The notes under the pieces are model-generated. The model did no database searches. It worked only from the letters and a program-made list of their open reading frames with translations, and was not told the DNA's origin. Shown here one piece after another: positions 53,001 through 60,916 of a DNA stretch of 64,000 nt (position 1 is the first letter of the stretch; every line of letters begins with the position of its first letter). The stretch covers positions 100,661-164,660 of the forward strand of contig NZ_LMNA01000029.1 in the NCBI RefSeq assembly GCF_001422445.1. Direction: 5' to 3'. The position numbers and the translations under genes are program-made. Source of the stretch: Pseudorhodoferax sp. Leaf274 (lineage in GTDB: Bacteria > Pseudomonadota > Gammaproteobacteria > Burkholderiales > Burkholderiaceae_C).

Positions 53001-53225
53001 CAATCCTTCGTGCGCGACCTGCTGGCCGACCCGAACGACGCGGCCATCGTGCGCACGGTGATCGCGCTGGGCGCGAGCCTGGGCCTGTCGGTCGTGGCCG
53101 AGGGCGTGGAGACCGCCGAGCAGCGCGCCATGCTGCTGGCGGCCGGCTGCCACATCTACCAGGGCTACCTGTTCGCGCCGCCGCTGCCGGCCGAGGCGCT
53201 GCTGGCGCTGGCCGGGCGGGGCTGA
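50052..53225 (+). CDS. CHASE-PAS-GGDEF-EAL membrane protein (predicted c-di-GMP phosphodiesterase)
   Basis: 1057 residues from ATG 50052 (starts at 49983 or 49986 are possible but unlikely). TM1 about 30-50, a CHASE-like periplasmic sensor (about 75-300), TM2 about 337-357, PAS and a second sensor segment (about 380-620), GGDEF (about 635-795), EAL (about 810-1055). The GGDEF signature reads HADEF (706-710), so synthesis is doubtful, whereas substrate-fold residues LDLDRFKAIND are kept. EAL is intact: E838 in GAEALCRW, LELTES, LDDFGTGYSS, AEGVETAE. Stand-alone gene with its own promoter; an environmental signal probably controls local c-di-GMP breakdown. Confidence 0.92.
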   Translation: MTRPSPSAPDHRPAPQAAPTSVHRATWLRPAVAAGLTSLALAVVPLLYWQNRQHDAEHVLQMLVAQQADGAVADVQTQLRAFELVMRGVKGFFEGSDAVDAAEFSAFVGSLALQRTAPGLQGVGFVAHLHDAAVPQHAAAAAFDASGLVLRPAGQRAAYAPILFLEPRTRDNQAALGLDVLTVPAARAAIDRSIATGALALTGKLQLAQDAGSAPEPGFVMYLPVYLPQTRAPGQDAYGVPPAGWADGPFRLRELLAPVAADLLPGLHLQVFDGDGPSARNHLFGLLDGQSAAFVSTAQTPYAVRRVAAFGGRTWTYELLPTEAFIERHRSSDHHGLAAAGLLLSLSAGAIVFLLLNARDRAQRLALEMSGEARALSAEIAGTLNAIPDLLVEMDGEGRYLALRARRLDGLVAPPERMIGRTVDEVLPPAAALTVLEALAQARVRGRSAGLRIEVAIAGQPRWFELSVALRDQHADAAQARFIVVSRDITSRMRALQALQESERVLLEAQRVAALGHFWVERQARACRLSPACARLLGLPPAERLAFDCFLACVDVRQRQRVEALCLGEATPVTLEYEFRVAQGDDAAPRWMLLSTPGASEGDAERFFTLQDISSLRASQDQLHRLAYYDHLTGLPNRSLFVKEATQVLQAAHAQGKVGAAILLDLDRFKAINDNWGHRSGDAVLREVAQRLRACVPPEHLVARLHADEFIVLLDALGHGEDEATQRAQDRCRNVLRMLAAPAQVGGRELYCSASMGIAVFGHEALTLEELLARADSAMELAKHDGRSTFRLFDEGLRGRLAEHAQLEAALRQAVPRNELTLLYQPQIDAGGALVGAEALCRWTHPERGPVSPAVFIALAEDSGSIYAVGEWVLRTACRELASWRAGTPLGEAVMAVNVSARQFHHPDFVSQVLDALHSADADPARLKLELTESVVARDLDAIVTKMGALKALGVRFSLDDFGTGYSSLNYLKRLPLDQLKIDQSFVRDLLADPNDAAIVRTVIALGASLGLSVVAEGVETAEQRAMLLAAGCHIYQGYLFAPPLPAEALLALAGRG

Positions 53226-53254
53226 GAAGCTGCGCATTCACAGCGTCCGATCCT

Positions 53255-54043
53255 TCAGCGGCCCTCGAAGCGCGGCGGCCGGCGTTCGGCCATCGCGCGC
53301 ACGCCCTCGCGGAAGTCGGCCGTGGCGTAGTGCGCCTGCTGCATCTCGCGCTCGTGGCGGTTCACGCGCTCCACCTCGTCGGCCAGGCCGCGGCGCAGCG
53401 TGGCGCGCGTGCTGGTCACGGCCAGCGGCGCAGACACCGCGATCTCGGCCGCCAGCGCCAGCGCGCTGGCGCGCACCTCGGCCTCGTCGACCAGCTGGTC
53501 CGCCAGGCCCATGCGCACGGCGTCCTCGCCGCCGATGCGCCGCCCGGTGAACAGCAGCAGGGCCGCCTGCTGCGGGCCGACCAGGCGCGGCAGCGTGGCG
53601 CTGAGGCCGAAGCCGGGGTGGAAGCCGAGGCGGTTGAAGTTGGCGGAGAAGCGCGCCTGGGCACAGGTCACGCGGAAGTCGGCGGCCACGGCCAGGCCCA
53701 GGCCCGCGCCGATGGCCGCGCCGTGCACCGCGGCCACCAGGGGCTTGGCGGTGCGGAACAGCCGCATGGCCTGCACGTAGAACGCGGCCGGGTCCTGCGC
53801 GCCGCCGCTGAAGTCGGCGCCGGCGCAGAACACGCGGCCCTCGGCCGCCAGCACGGTGCAGCGCACGGCGGGGTCGGCGTCCAGCCGCTCCAGCGCGTCG
53901 GCCAGTTCGCGCAGCATCTCCAGGCTGGCGTGGTTGTGCGGCGGGCGGCGGATCTCCAGCAGCGCCACGTGGTCGTGGCCGGAGTCGAGCAGGGCGATGT
54001 CGGTCATGGGATGGCTCGTGGCGGGGTGGCCTGTGGTGGTCAT
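53255..54043 (-). CDS. Enoyl-CoA hydratase/isomerase family protein 1
   Basis: 262 residues from ATG 54043, which overlaps the Bug stop (ATGA); a start at 54007 giving 250 residues is equally credible because the first 12 residues are low in information. Crotonase-fold motifs: oxyanion holes in EGRVFCAGADFSGG and VHGAAIGAGLGLA, then NRLGFHPGFGLSATLPR and GLADQLVDEAE. The family adds water to, or isomerises, acyl-CoA double bonds. The first catalytic Glu is not at the usual place, so activity may be isomerase or other. Confidence 0.88.
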   Translation of the reverse strand: MTTTGHPATSHPMTDIALLDSGHDHVALLEIRRPPHNHASLEMLRELADALERLDADPAVRCTVLAAEGRVFCAGADFSGGAQDPAAFYVQAMRLFRTAKPLVAAVHGAAIGAGLGLAVAADFRVTCAQARFSANFNRLGFHPGFGLSATLPRLVGPQQAALLLFTGRRIGGEDAVRMGLADQLVDEAEVRASALALAAEIAVSAPLAVTSTRATLRRGLADEVERVNRHEREMQQAHYATADFREGVRAMAERRPPRFEGR

Positions 54044-54996
54044 TGGATGTCGATCTTGGCGATCTCGACGTACTGCTTCCACTTCGCGCGCTCCTCGCGC
54101 TCGAAGGCGGCCAGCTCGGCCAGGCCCACCCTGGCCGGCGAGAAGGCGAAGCCCTCCAGCCGCGACTTGATCGGGTCGGTCGTCACGGCCTCGTTGATCC
54201 AGCCGTTGAGCTGCTGCTGCGTGGCCAGCGGCGTGGCGGCCGGCACGGCGATGCCCAGGAAGCCGCCGCGGATCGTGAAGTTGGGGATGCTCTCGGCGAT
54301 CAGCGGCAGGTCGGGGTAGCGCTGCAGCCGCTTGTCGCTGTGCACGGCCAGCGCGCGCAGCTGGCCCGAGGCCACGAAGGAGTCGCCCTGCACGGTGTCG
54401 GTGAACACCACCTGGATCTGGCCCGCCATGAGTTCGGACATGGCCTGCCCGACCTGCTTGTAGGGAATGGCCGTGAGCGCGATGCCGGCCTCGTGCGCGA
54501 ACAGCGCGGCCGTGACCTTGGAGGTGGCGTTGAAGTGGCCGTAGTTGATCTGTCCGGGCGCGGCCTTGGCCGCGCGCACGAAGTCCTGCAGCGTCTTGTA
54601 GGGCGCGTCCGGCCGCACCAGCAGGTAGGTCGAGCCGGGGCCGAACGAGCCGACCAGCCGGAAGTCCTTGCCCGGGTCGTAGGGCAGCTTGTGGAACAGC
54701 GCCGGGTTGGCCAGGTGCGTGGAGGTGGTGGCCAGCAGCAGCACCGAGCCGTCGGCCGGCGCGATGCGCGCGGCCTCCACGCCGATGATGCCGTTGCCGC
54801 CGGGCTTGTTGTCCACGACCACGGCGCGCCCGGTCTTCCTGGTCAGGAACTCCGACAACATGCGCGCCGAGATGTCGCCCGAGCCGCCGGGGCCGAACGG
54901 CACGATGATCTGGATGGGTTTGTCCTGCGCGTGCGCGGGCAGCGCCGCGGCCAGCGGCAGCGCGGCCAGGCCCATGAGCCACTGTCTTCTGTCCAT
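54040..54996 (-). CDS. Bug-type (tripartite tricarboxylate) solute receptor 2
   Basis: 318 residues. Signal peptide about 1-23 (MDRRQWLMGLAALPLAAALP), then IQIIVPFGPGGSGDISARML, VVDNKPGGNGIIGVEAA, IPYKQVGQAMSEL. The ATG has AAGGAGA upstream. In an operon with a CoA transferase and two hydratases, it probably captures the acid they degrade. No membrane partner gene is present. Confidence 0.91.
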   Translation of the reverse strand: MDRRQWLMGLAALPLAAALPAHAQDKPIQIIVPFGPGGSGDISARMLSEFLTRKTGRAVVVDNKPGGNGIIGVEAARIAPADGSVLLLATTSTHLANPALFHKLPYDPGKDFRLVGSFGPGSTYLLVRPDAPYKTLQDFVRAAKAAPGQINYGHFNATSKVTAALFAHEAGIALTAIPYKQVGQAMSELMAGQIQVVFTDTVQGDSFVASGQLRALAVHSDKRLQRYPDLPLIAESIPNFTIRGGFLGIAVPAATPLATQQQLNGWINEAVTTDPIKSRLEGFAFSPARVGLAELAAFEREERAKWKQYVEIAKIDIQ

Positions 54997-55022
54997 GCGT
55001 GTCTCCTTGTTCGTTGGTGGAA

Positions 55023-56165
55023 TCAGCCCCGCAGGTCCTGCGTGTGCTCGCCCAGCTCCGGCGCACGCCCGCGCATCGGCGGGCGTTCGCCGTCGAAGGA
55101 CAGCGGCAGGCCGACCACGCGCAGGTCGACCCCGGGAATGTTCTGGAAGATGCCGATGGCCTCGGTCTGCGGCTGCGCCATCACCTGCGCGAAGTCCTGG
55201 ATCGGGCCGCAGGGGATGCCGGCGTCCTCCAGCGCCGTGATCCAGTCGGCCGTCGGGCGCTGGCGGAACAGCGCCTCCAGCTGCGGCACCAGCTCGGCCT
55301 TGTGCTGTACGCGCAGCGCGTTGCTGGCGTAGCGCGGGTCGGCTGCCCATTCGGCGTGGCCGACCAGGCGCGCCAGCTTGGCGAACAGCCGGTCGTTGGC
55401 GGCGGCGACCACCACCTCGCCGTCGGCCGTCGGCAGCGCCTGGAACACCACCACGTTGGGGTTGCCGCTGCGGTGCCGCGCGGGCTGCTGGCCGGTGGCC
55501 TGGAAGCCCGCCATGGCCACCTGCAGCCAGCCCAGCGCGGTCTCGAACAGCGAGGTGTCGACCACGCAGCCCTTGCCGCTGCTGGTGCGCTGGAACAGGG
55601 CAGCGATGCAGCCCAGCGCGGCCCAGATGCCGCTGCCCAGGTCCAGCACCTGCATGCCCACGCGCGCCGGCGGCCCGTCGGCGGCGCCGTTGACGCTGAA
55701 CAGGCCCGCATAGGCCTGCACCATGGGCTCGTAGCCGGGCGCCAGCTGCTTGGGGCCCTTGTGGCCGAAGGCCGTCAGCGAGCAGTACACCAGGCGCGGG
55801 TTGGCCGCGCACAGCACATCGGGGCCCAGCTGCAGCTCGGCCAGCGAGCCCGGCCGCATGTTCTGCACGAACACGTCGGCCTGCGCGATGTGCTCGCGCA
55901 GCCACTGCAGGTCGGCCGCGTCCTTCAGGTCCAGCGTGATGCTCTTCTTGCCATGGTTCATGGCCTGGAAGGTGGTGGCCGTGCCGCGCCAGAACGGCGG
56001 GCCCCAGCCGCGCGCGTCGTCGCCGGTGCCGGGGCGCTCGACCTTGACGACGTCGGCGCCCAGTGCCGACAGGATCTCGCCCGCGTAGGGGCCGGCGATG
56101 TTCTGCGCGATCTCGACCACGCGGATGCCCTTGAGCGGTTGTGCGGCGAAGTTTTCCATGCTCAT
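55023..56165 (-). CDS. Family III CoA transferase 2 (CaiB/BaiF type)
   Basis: 380 residues. The family signature is GIRVVEIAQNIAGPYAGEIL, with LGADVVKVERPGTGDDAR, MNHGKKSITLDL and the C-terminal GIPCGPIQDFAQV. Start in the ATGA overlap with hydratase 2 (56165; 56159 also possible). It likely activates the substrate captured by the Bug receptor by exchanging CoA, before hydration. Not the same as the copy at 28357. Confidence 0.9.
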   Translation of the reverse strand: MSMENFAAQPLKGIRVVEIAQNIAGPYAGEILSALGADVVKVERPGTGDDARGWGPPFWRGTATTFQAMNHGKKSITLDLKDAADLQWLREHIAQADVFVQNMRPGSLAELQLGPDVLCAANPRLVYCSLTAFGHKGPKQLAPGYEPMVQAYAGLFSVNGAADGPPARVGMQVLDLGSGIWAALGCIAALFQRTSSGKGCVVDTSLFETALGWLQVAMAGFQATGQQPARHRSGNPNVVVFQALPTADGEVVVAAANDRLFAKLARLVGHAEWAADPRYASNALRVQHKAELVPQLEALFRQRPTADWITALEDAGIPCGPIQDFAQVMAQPQTEAIGIFQNIPGVDLRVVGLPLSFDGERPPMRGRAPELGEHTQDLRG

Positions 56166-56935
56166 CGTCCCGTGAAGCGGGGCGCGCGCTTCTCGATGAA
56201 GTGCTGCACGCCCTCGCGGAAGTCCTCGGTGCCGCGGCAGGCTGCGATCTCGCGGTCGCCCGCGTCGGTGGCCTCTGGCAGCGTCTGCGTGCGGGCCTCG
56301 CGCAGCTGGCGCTTCATGGTGCGCACCGAGCGCGGCGAGGTGGCGTTGGCCAGCTCGCGCGCCTGCTGGAGCACGGCGTCGATGAAGCCCTCGGCCGGCA
56401 GCATGCGCGCCAGGCCCATGCGCTCGGCCTCGTCGGCCAGCAGCGTGCGGCCGCTCAGCAGCAGGTCGGCCGCGTGCATCGGGCCGACCAGCCGCGGCAG
56501 CAGCCAGGCGATGCCGTGTTCGGCCGCCAGGCCGCGCCGCGCATACGGGGCCGTGAGCTTGGCGCCGGCGGCCACGAAGCGCAGGTCGCAGTACAGCGCC
56601 AGGCACAGGCCGACGCCGGCCGCCGCGCCGTTGATGGCGGCCACCAGCGGCTTGTCGATGCGGTCCATGAACAGGTAGCGCCGGCCCTCGGCCAGCGGGC
56701 CGCCGCTGCGGTCCCCGGACGCGCTCAGCACCTCCATGTCCATGCCGGCGCAGAAGGCGCGGCCGGCGCCGGTCAGCACGATGCAGCGCACGCCGTCGTC
56801 CTGCTCGGCCAGCGCCAGAGCCTGGCGCAGTTCGGTCTCCAGCGTGGCGGTCCAGGCGTTCATGCGCTCGGGCCGCTCGAAGCGCAGCACGGCGACGCGG
56901 TCTGCGACGCTGTAGTGCAGCTGTGTGAATTCCAT
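56162..56935 (-). CDS. Enoyl-CoA hydratase/isomerase family protein 2
   Basis: 257 residues of the crotonase fold, ATG with GGAGA upstream. Oxyanion-hole regions in GAGRAFCAGMDMEV and INGAAAGVGLCLAL, then LAAEHGIAWLLPRLVG and MGLARMLPAEGF. The residue set resembles PaaG/PaaB-like or 2-cyclohexenylcarbonyl-CoA isomerase groups; exact reaction unknown. First gene of the minus-strand operon, divergent from iclR. Confidence 0.89.
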   Translation of the reverse strand: MEFTQLHYSVADRVAVLRFERPERMNAWTATLETELRQALALAEQDDGVRCIVLTGAGRAFCAGMDMEVLSASGDRSGGPLAEGRRYLFMDRIDKPLVAAINGAAAGVGLCLALYCDLRFVAAGAKLTAPYARRGLAAEHGIAWLLPRLVGPMHAADLLLSGRTLLADEAERMGLARMLPAEGFIDAVLQQARELANATSPRSVRTMKRQLREARTQTLPEATDAGDREIAACRGTEDFREGVQHFIEKRAPRFTGR

Positions 56936-57002
56936 CGGTTGTCTCCGTTGTCGTCGAGCCGACTGGCAGTATTGCGAGGCCACCCTCGAGCGGCAAGCGC
57001 AC

Positions 57003-57023
57003 AATTTCGGAATTCGAAATTGC
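57003..57023. promoter_or_regulatory. Candidate IclR operator
   Basis: CAATTTC, 7 bases, GAAATTG is a perfect inverted repeat with a GAATTC-type centre, in the gap between the divergent hydratase and iclR genes and just before the iclR start. Shape and position fit an IclR-family site controlling both directions. Confidence 0.65.
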
Positions 57024-57036
57024 AGCGGACCTTGCC

Positions 57037-57852
57037 ATGGCCTCCGAACACTCCACGCGCACGCGCACACGCGCCTCCGGCAGCTTCGTGCGCAGCACGC
57101 CCGGCAGCCAGTCGCTGGAGCGCGGCCTGCTGCTGCTGCGCGCGTTCCGCCTCGGCGGCCGCACGCTGGGCAACGCCGAGCTGGCCGAGCGCAGCGGCCT
57201 GCCGCGCCCGACCGTGAGCCGGCTCACGCGCTCTCTGGTGGACGCCGGCTTCCTGGCCTACGACCACCAGCAGCAGGGCTACCGCCTGGGGCCGGTGTGC
57301 CTCACGCTGGCGCTGGTGTACCGCGCGTCGGAACGCGCGCTGGAGGTGGCCTTGCCGCTGATGCGCTCGCTGGCCGAGGGGCGGCGCGTCAACGTCGGCC
57401 TGGCCATGGCCGACCAGCTGGAGATGGTCTACCTCGACTCGGTGCGGCTGAGCCGGCTCGGCATGTTCCGGCGCATCGTGCCGGGCTCGCGCATTCCCAT
57501 CGCCAGCACGGCGCTGGGCTGCGCCTTCCTGTCCGGCATGGCCGTGGCCGAGCGCAAGGCGCTGCTGGCGCGGCTGCGCCAGGCCCATGGCGGCGGCTGG
57601 CCCGCCTTGCAGCGCGGCGTGGATGCGGCGCTGGCCAGCGTGCGCGCGCAGGGTTTCTGCCGCGCGCAGTGGCAGGCCGGCATGGTCTCGGTGGCGGCGC
57701 CGCTGCGCACGCCGGGCGGCGAACTGTACGCACTGAACGTGAGTTTCCCGGTGCCCGCGGCGTCCACGCAGGAGGGCGACGAGAACCATGTGGGCCTGCT
57801 GCTGCGGCTGGCCGCCGACATCCAGGCCGCCTGGGCCGCGGCCGACCTGTAG
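57037..57852 (+). CDS. IclR-family transcriptional regulator
   Basis: 271 residues. The N-terminal winged helix has LERGLLLLRAFRLGGR, then AELAERSGLPRPTVSRLTR; the ligand-binding GAF-like domain (about 95-260) has ERALEVALPLMRSLAEGRRV and IPIASTALGCAFLSGMA. These regulators sense small acids and control divergent catabolic operons, here probably the CoA transferase/hydratase operon. Confidence 0.92.
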   Translation: MASEHSTRTRTRASGSFVRSTPGSQSLERGLLLLRAFRLGGRTLGNAELAERSGLPRPTVSRLTRSLVDAGFLAYDHQQQGYRLGPVCLTLALVYRASERALEVALPLMRSLAEGRRVNVGLAMADQLEMVYLDSVRLSRLGMFRRIVPGSRIPIASTALGCAFLSGMAVAERKALLARLRQAHGGGWPALQRGVDAALASVRAQGFCRAQWQAGMVSVAAPLRTPGGELYALNVSFPVPAASTQEGDENHVGLLLRLAADIQAAWAAADL

Positions 57853-57886
57853 ATCGAGCGCCGCGCGGCCACGCGGCCAGGCCGGG

Positions 57887-58141
57887 TCAGTCCGGCGTGA
57901 AGCGCGCCTCGAAGCGTGCGGCGTCGGCCTGCAGCTCGAAGGTGACGAGCTGGCCGTTCTTGCCATCGGCCAGCCGGTGCGCGGCGAACAGGCTCCAGCG
58001 GCCCTGCGGGTCGTAGCTGGGCGGGTCCACCAACGCGTACATGTGGGGCACGAAGACCTCGTGCGCGAAGAGCTGGCGGTCGCGGTTGCGCGGCGAGGGG
58101 TAGAGCTTGTAGATGGGGGTGGTGATGGCTTGTTCGGGCAT
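57887..58141 (-). CDS. Small hypothetical protein
   Basis: 84 residues beginning MPEQAITTPIYKLYPSPRNR. No signal peptide, membrane segment or recognised motif. It lies 24 bp downstream of the 104-residue gene, in line with the helicase operon. Codon use is typical of the region, and the start has only a weak GGAC site. Confidence 0.55.
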   Translation of the reverse strand: MPEQAITTPIYKLYPSPRNRDRQLFAHEVFVPHMYALVDPPSYDPQGRWSLFAAHRLADGKNGQLVTFELQADAARFEARFTPD

Positions 58142-58165
58142 GTCGGTCGTCCGTGGGAGTGCGGT

Positions 58166-58480
58166 TCAGGCCAGTGCGTCGCCGAAGCGGCTCTCGAATG
58201 CCGCGCAGAACGCCGCCGAGCCGGCCAGCGACAGGCTGAACACCCGGCGCGGCGTTCCGCTGCCGTCGGCCTCCTCGCTGCACTGCACTTCGGCATGCCA
58301 TTCGCCGCCGTCTTCCAGCGGCGCGGGCACGCCGAAGTGCCCGCCGGCCCAGTCCAGCACGGCGGCGATCTCGGCCTCGACCGCGCCGGCCTGCGCGGGC
58401 AGCACGGCGGCCATGGCCTCGAAGGCGCCGGTGCCGTCGCCGCCTTCGCTCTGGTCGAACAGCAGGAACTGCAGCGTCAT
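58166..58480 (-). CDS. Small hypothetical protein following the helicase
   Basis: 104 residues, start MTLQFLLFDQSEG, overlapping the helicase stop by ATGA. Composition is acidic and Ala-rich; no known domain is evident. The tight coupling makes it a real gene and suggests a role tied to the helicase or its operon. Confidence 0.68.
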   Translation of the reverse strand: MTLQFLLFDQSEGGDGTGAFEAMAAVLPAQAGAVEAEIAAVLDWAGGHFGVPAPLEDGGEWHAEVQCSEEADGSGTPRRVFSLSLAGSAAFCAAFESRFGDALA

Positions 58481-59748
58481 GGCTTGCCCGCGTCGGCAGC
58501 GGCGGCGGCGGCGCGCAGCTTGTCCTTCTTGCTCGGCCGGCGGCCCTTGATGCCGCCCTGCGGGTCGGACACGGCGGCCGGTGCCGCTTCCCGGGCCTCG
58601 AAGCCCGGCACCTGTTCGCGCGCCACGGCCAGGCCCTGGCGCTTTTCGATGAGCTGGAAATGCGCCTCGGACGCCGGGGGCACGAAGCTCAGCGCCACGC
58701 CGCTCGCACCGGCGCGCCCGGTGCGGCCGATGCGGTGCACGTGCTCGGTGGGCGAGCGTGCGAGGTCGAAGTTGACGACGGCGGGCAGCTGCACGATGTC
58801 GATGCCGCGCGCGGCCAGGTCGGTCGCCACCATCACCTGCACACGGGCGGCCTTGAAGTCGGCCAGCACCTGGCTGCGCTTGCCCTGGCTCAACTGGCCG
58901 TGCAGCGGCTCGGCCGACAGGCCGGCCTTGCGCAGCTTGGCGGCCACCGTCTCGCAGGCCAGCTTGGTGGCCACGAACACCAGCACCTGCGGCCAGGCCT
59001 CCTGCGCGATGAGGTGGCGCAGCAGCTGCGTGCGCCGCCCGGTGTCGACCACGATGGCGCGCTGGGCGATGTCGGGCAGGGCCGCCAGCTGCGCCGGTGC
59101 CTGCACCTGGGCGGGGTCGCGCAGCAGGCCGTCGGCCAGTGCCTGCACGGCGGGCGGGAAGGTGGCCGAGAACAGCAGCGTCTGGCGTTCGGCGGGCAGC
59201 CGGCGCAGCAACTGCTGCAGTTCGTCGGCGAAGCCCAGGTCGAGCAGGCGGTCGGCTTCGTCCAGCACCAGCGCCTGCAGCCCGTCCAGGCGCAGCGCAT
59301 GGCGCGCGGCCAGGTCGAGCGCACGGCCCGGCGTGGCGACCACGATGTCGGCGCCGCCACGCAGCGCCAGCATCTGCGGGTTGATGGAGACGCCGCCGAT
59401 GGCGCGCACCAGGCGCGGCGGTTCGGGCAGCGCGGCGGCCAGCGCCTGCACCTGCTCGGCCACCTGGGTGGCCAGTTCGCGCGTGGGCACCAGCACCAGC
59501 GTGTGCAGGTGGCGCGGCTGCTGGCGCGGCGCCCCGGTCCAGCGCTGCAGCAGCGGCAGCACGAAGGCGGCGGTCTTGCCCGATCCGGTGGGGGCGCTGG
59601 CCCGCAGGTCGCGGCCCTGCAGCAGCAGCGGGATGGCGGCGGCCTGCACGGGCGTGGGCTGGTCGTAGCCCTGCGCGGCGGCGGCGTGCGCCAGCGCGGG
59701 CACCAGGCCCAGGGCGGAGAAGGGCAGGGCCGGATCGGGTTCGTTCAT
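58477..59748 (-). CDS. DEAD-box RNA helicase (RhlE/SrmB-like)
   Basis: 423 residues from ATG 59748 (no clear ribosome binding site). Motifs in order: Q motif GYDQPTPVQAAAIP, I SAPTGSGKTA, Ia PTRELA, TPGR, II DEADRLLDLGF, III SATFPP, then VFVATKLACETVAAK, ARGID and VI HRIGRTGRAG. A basic C-terminal tail (KGRRPSKKDKLRAAA) probably binds RNA. ATP-dependent remodelling of RNA, often ribosome assembly or cold growth. Confidence 0.92.
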   Translation of the reverse strand: MNEPDPALPFSALGLVPALAHAAAAQGYDQPTPVQAAAIPLLLQGRDLRASAPTGSGKTAAFVLPLLQRWTGAPRQQPRHLHTLVLVPTRELATQVAEQVQALAAALPEPPRLVRAIGGVSINPQMLALRGGADIVVATPGRALDLAARHALRLDGLQALVLDEADRLLDLGFADELQQLLRRLPAERQTLLFSATFPPAVQALADGLLRDPAQVQAPAQLAALPDIAQRAIVVDTGRRTQLLRHLIAQEAWPQVLVFVATKLACETVAAKLRKAGLSAEPLHGQLSQGKRSQVLADFKAARVQVMVATDLAARGIDIVQLPAVVNFDLARSPTEHVHRIGRTGRAGASGVALSFVPPASEAHFQLIEKRQGLAVAREQVPGFEAREAAPAAVSDPQGGIKGRRPSKKDKLRAAAAAADAGKP

Positions 59749-59795
59749 GCGGAGAAGGGCGGCGTGCGCGGGGTGCGGCGCGGCAGTGTACGTGG

Positions 59796-59814
59796 GCAGC
59801 CCCGCGGGGGCTGC
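59796..59814. other. Perfect 8-bp hairpin between divergent helicase and dehydrogenase genes
   Basis: GCAGCCCC, GCG, GGGGCTGC lies in the 136-bp divergent gap. It could be a regulatory structure in a leader; nothing else supports a role. Confidence 0.4.
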
Positions 59815-59884
59815 GGTCTTGCCGGTATGGCGCGGCCGGCGGGTATGCTGCGCGCGCTGGTTCAAGACGCGACAGGATTCCACC

Positions 59885-60916
59885 ATGACCACTCCCATTC
59901 CCGCCACCCTGATTCCCGGCGACGGCATCGGCCCCGAGATCGTCGAGGCCACCGTGGCCGCGCTCGACGCGCTGGGCGCACCCTTCGCCTGGGACCGCCA
60001 GATCGCCGGCCTGGGCGGCGTGCAGGCCGCCGGCGACCCGCTGCCCCAGGCCACGCTGGACAGCATCCGCCGCACGCGGCTGGCGCTGAAGGGCCCGCTG
60101 GAGACGCCCTCGGGCGGCGGCTACCGATCGTCCAACGTGCGCCTGCGCGAGGAGTTCAAGCTCTACGCCAACCTGCGGCCCGCGCGCACGGTGATCCCGG
60201 GCGGGCGCTTCGACAAGATCGATCTGCTGGTCGTGCGCGAGAACCTCGAAGGCCTGTACATCGGCCACGAGCACTATGTGCAGATCGACGACGATCCGCA
60301 CGCCGTGGCCATGGCCACGGGCATCAACACGCGGGCCGGCAGCCGCCGCATCCTCGAATATGCGTTCGACACGGCGATCGCCACCGGCCGCAAGAAGGTC
60401 ACGCTGGTGCACAAGGCCAACATCATGAAGGCGCTGACGGGCATCTTCCTGGAGACCGGCGAGCAGCTCTATGCCGAGCGCTACCAGGGCAAGTTCGCGC
60501 TGGAGACCGTGATCGTCGACGCCTGCGCGATGAAGCTGGTGCTGAACCCCTGGCAGTTCGACATGCTGGTGACGACCAACCTGTTCGGCGACATCCTCTC
60601 GGACCTCGTGGCCGGCCTGGTCGGCGGGCTGGGCATGGCGCCGGGTGCCAACATCGGAAAGGACGCGGCGATCTTCGAGGCGGTGCACGGCTCGGCGCCC
60701 GACATCGCGGGCAAGGGCATCGCGAACCCCGTGGCCATCATGCTGGCCGCCGCGCTGATGCTGGAGCACGTGCAGCTGCCAGACCTCGCGCGCCGCTTGC
60801 GCGAGGCCATCGACGCCACCCTGAACATCGACCAGGTGCGCACCGGCGACCTGGGCGGCCAGGCCGGCACGGCCCGGTTCACGCAGGCGCTGGTGGCGCG
60901 CATCCGCGGCGGCTAG
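59885..60916 (+). CDS. NAD-type isocitrate/isopropylmalate dehydrogenase family protein
   Basis: 343 residues. Motifs: TLIPGDGIGPEIVEATVAAL, ALKGPLETPSGGGYRSSNV, LRPARTVIPGG, NLEGLYIG, then KANIMK, DMLVTTNLFGDILSDL and the VHGSAPDIAGKGIANPVA of the cofactor loop. The SGGGYRSSN stretch favours isocitrate dehydrogenase over isopropylmalate dehydrogenase (whose leu genes would be nearby). Converts isocitrate to 2-oxoglutarate with NAD. Its TAG is shared with the convergent GGDEF gene through CTAG. Confidence 0.88.
   Translation: MTTPIPATLIPGDGIGPEIVEATVAALDALGAPFAWDRQIAGLGGVQAAGDPLPQATLDSIRRTRLALKGPLETPSGGGYRSSNVRLREEFKLYANLRPARTVIPGGRFDKIDLLVVRENLEGLYIGHEHYVQIDDDPHAVAMATGINTRAGSRRILEYAFDTAIATGRKKVTLVHKANIMKALTGIFLETGEQLYAERYQGKFALETVIVDACAMKLVLNPWQFDMLVTTNLFGDILSDLVAGLVGGLGMAPGANIGKDAAIFEAVHGSAPDIAGKGIANPVAIMLAAALMLEHVQLPDLARRLREAIDATLNIDQVRTGDLGGQAGTARFTQALVARIRGG

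Noticed and set aside
46574-54319. A 2581-codon plus-strand frame spanning several genes
   Set aside because: It runs out of frame through the dioxygenase, Rieske, Bug and GGDEF-EAL genes, each of which has clear family motifs in another frame.
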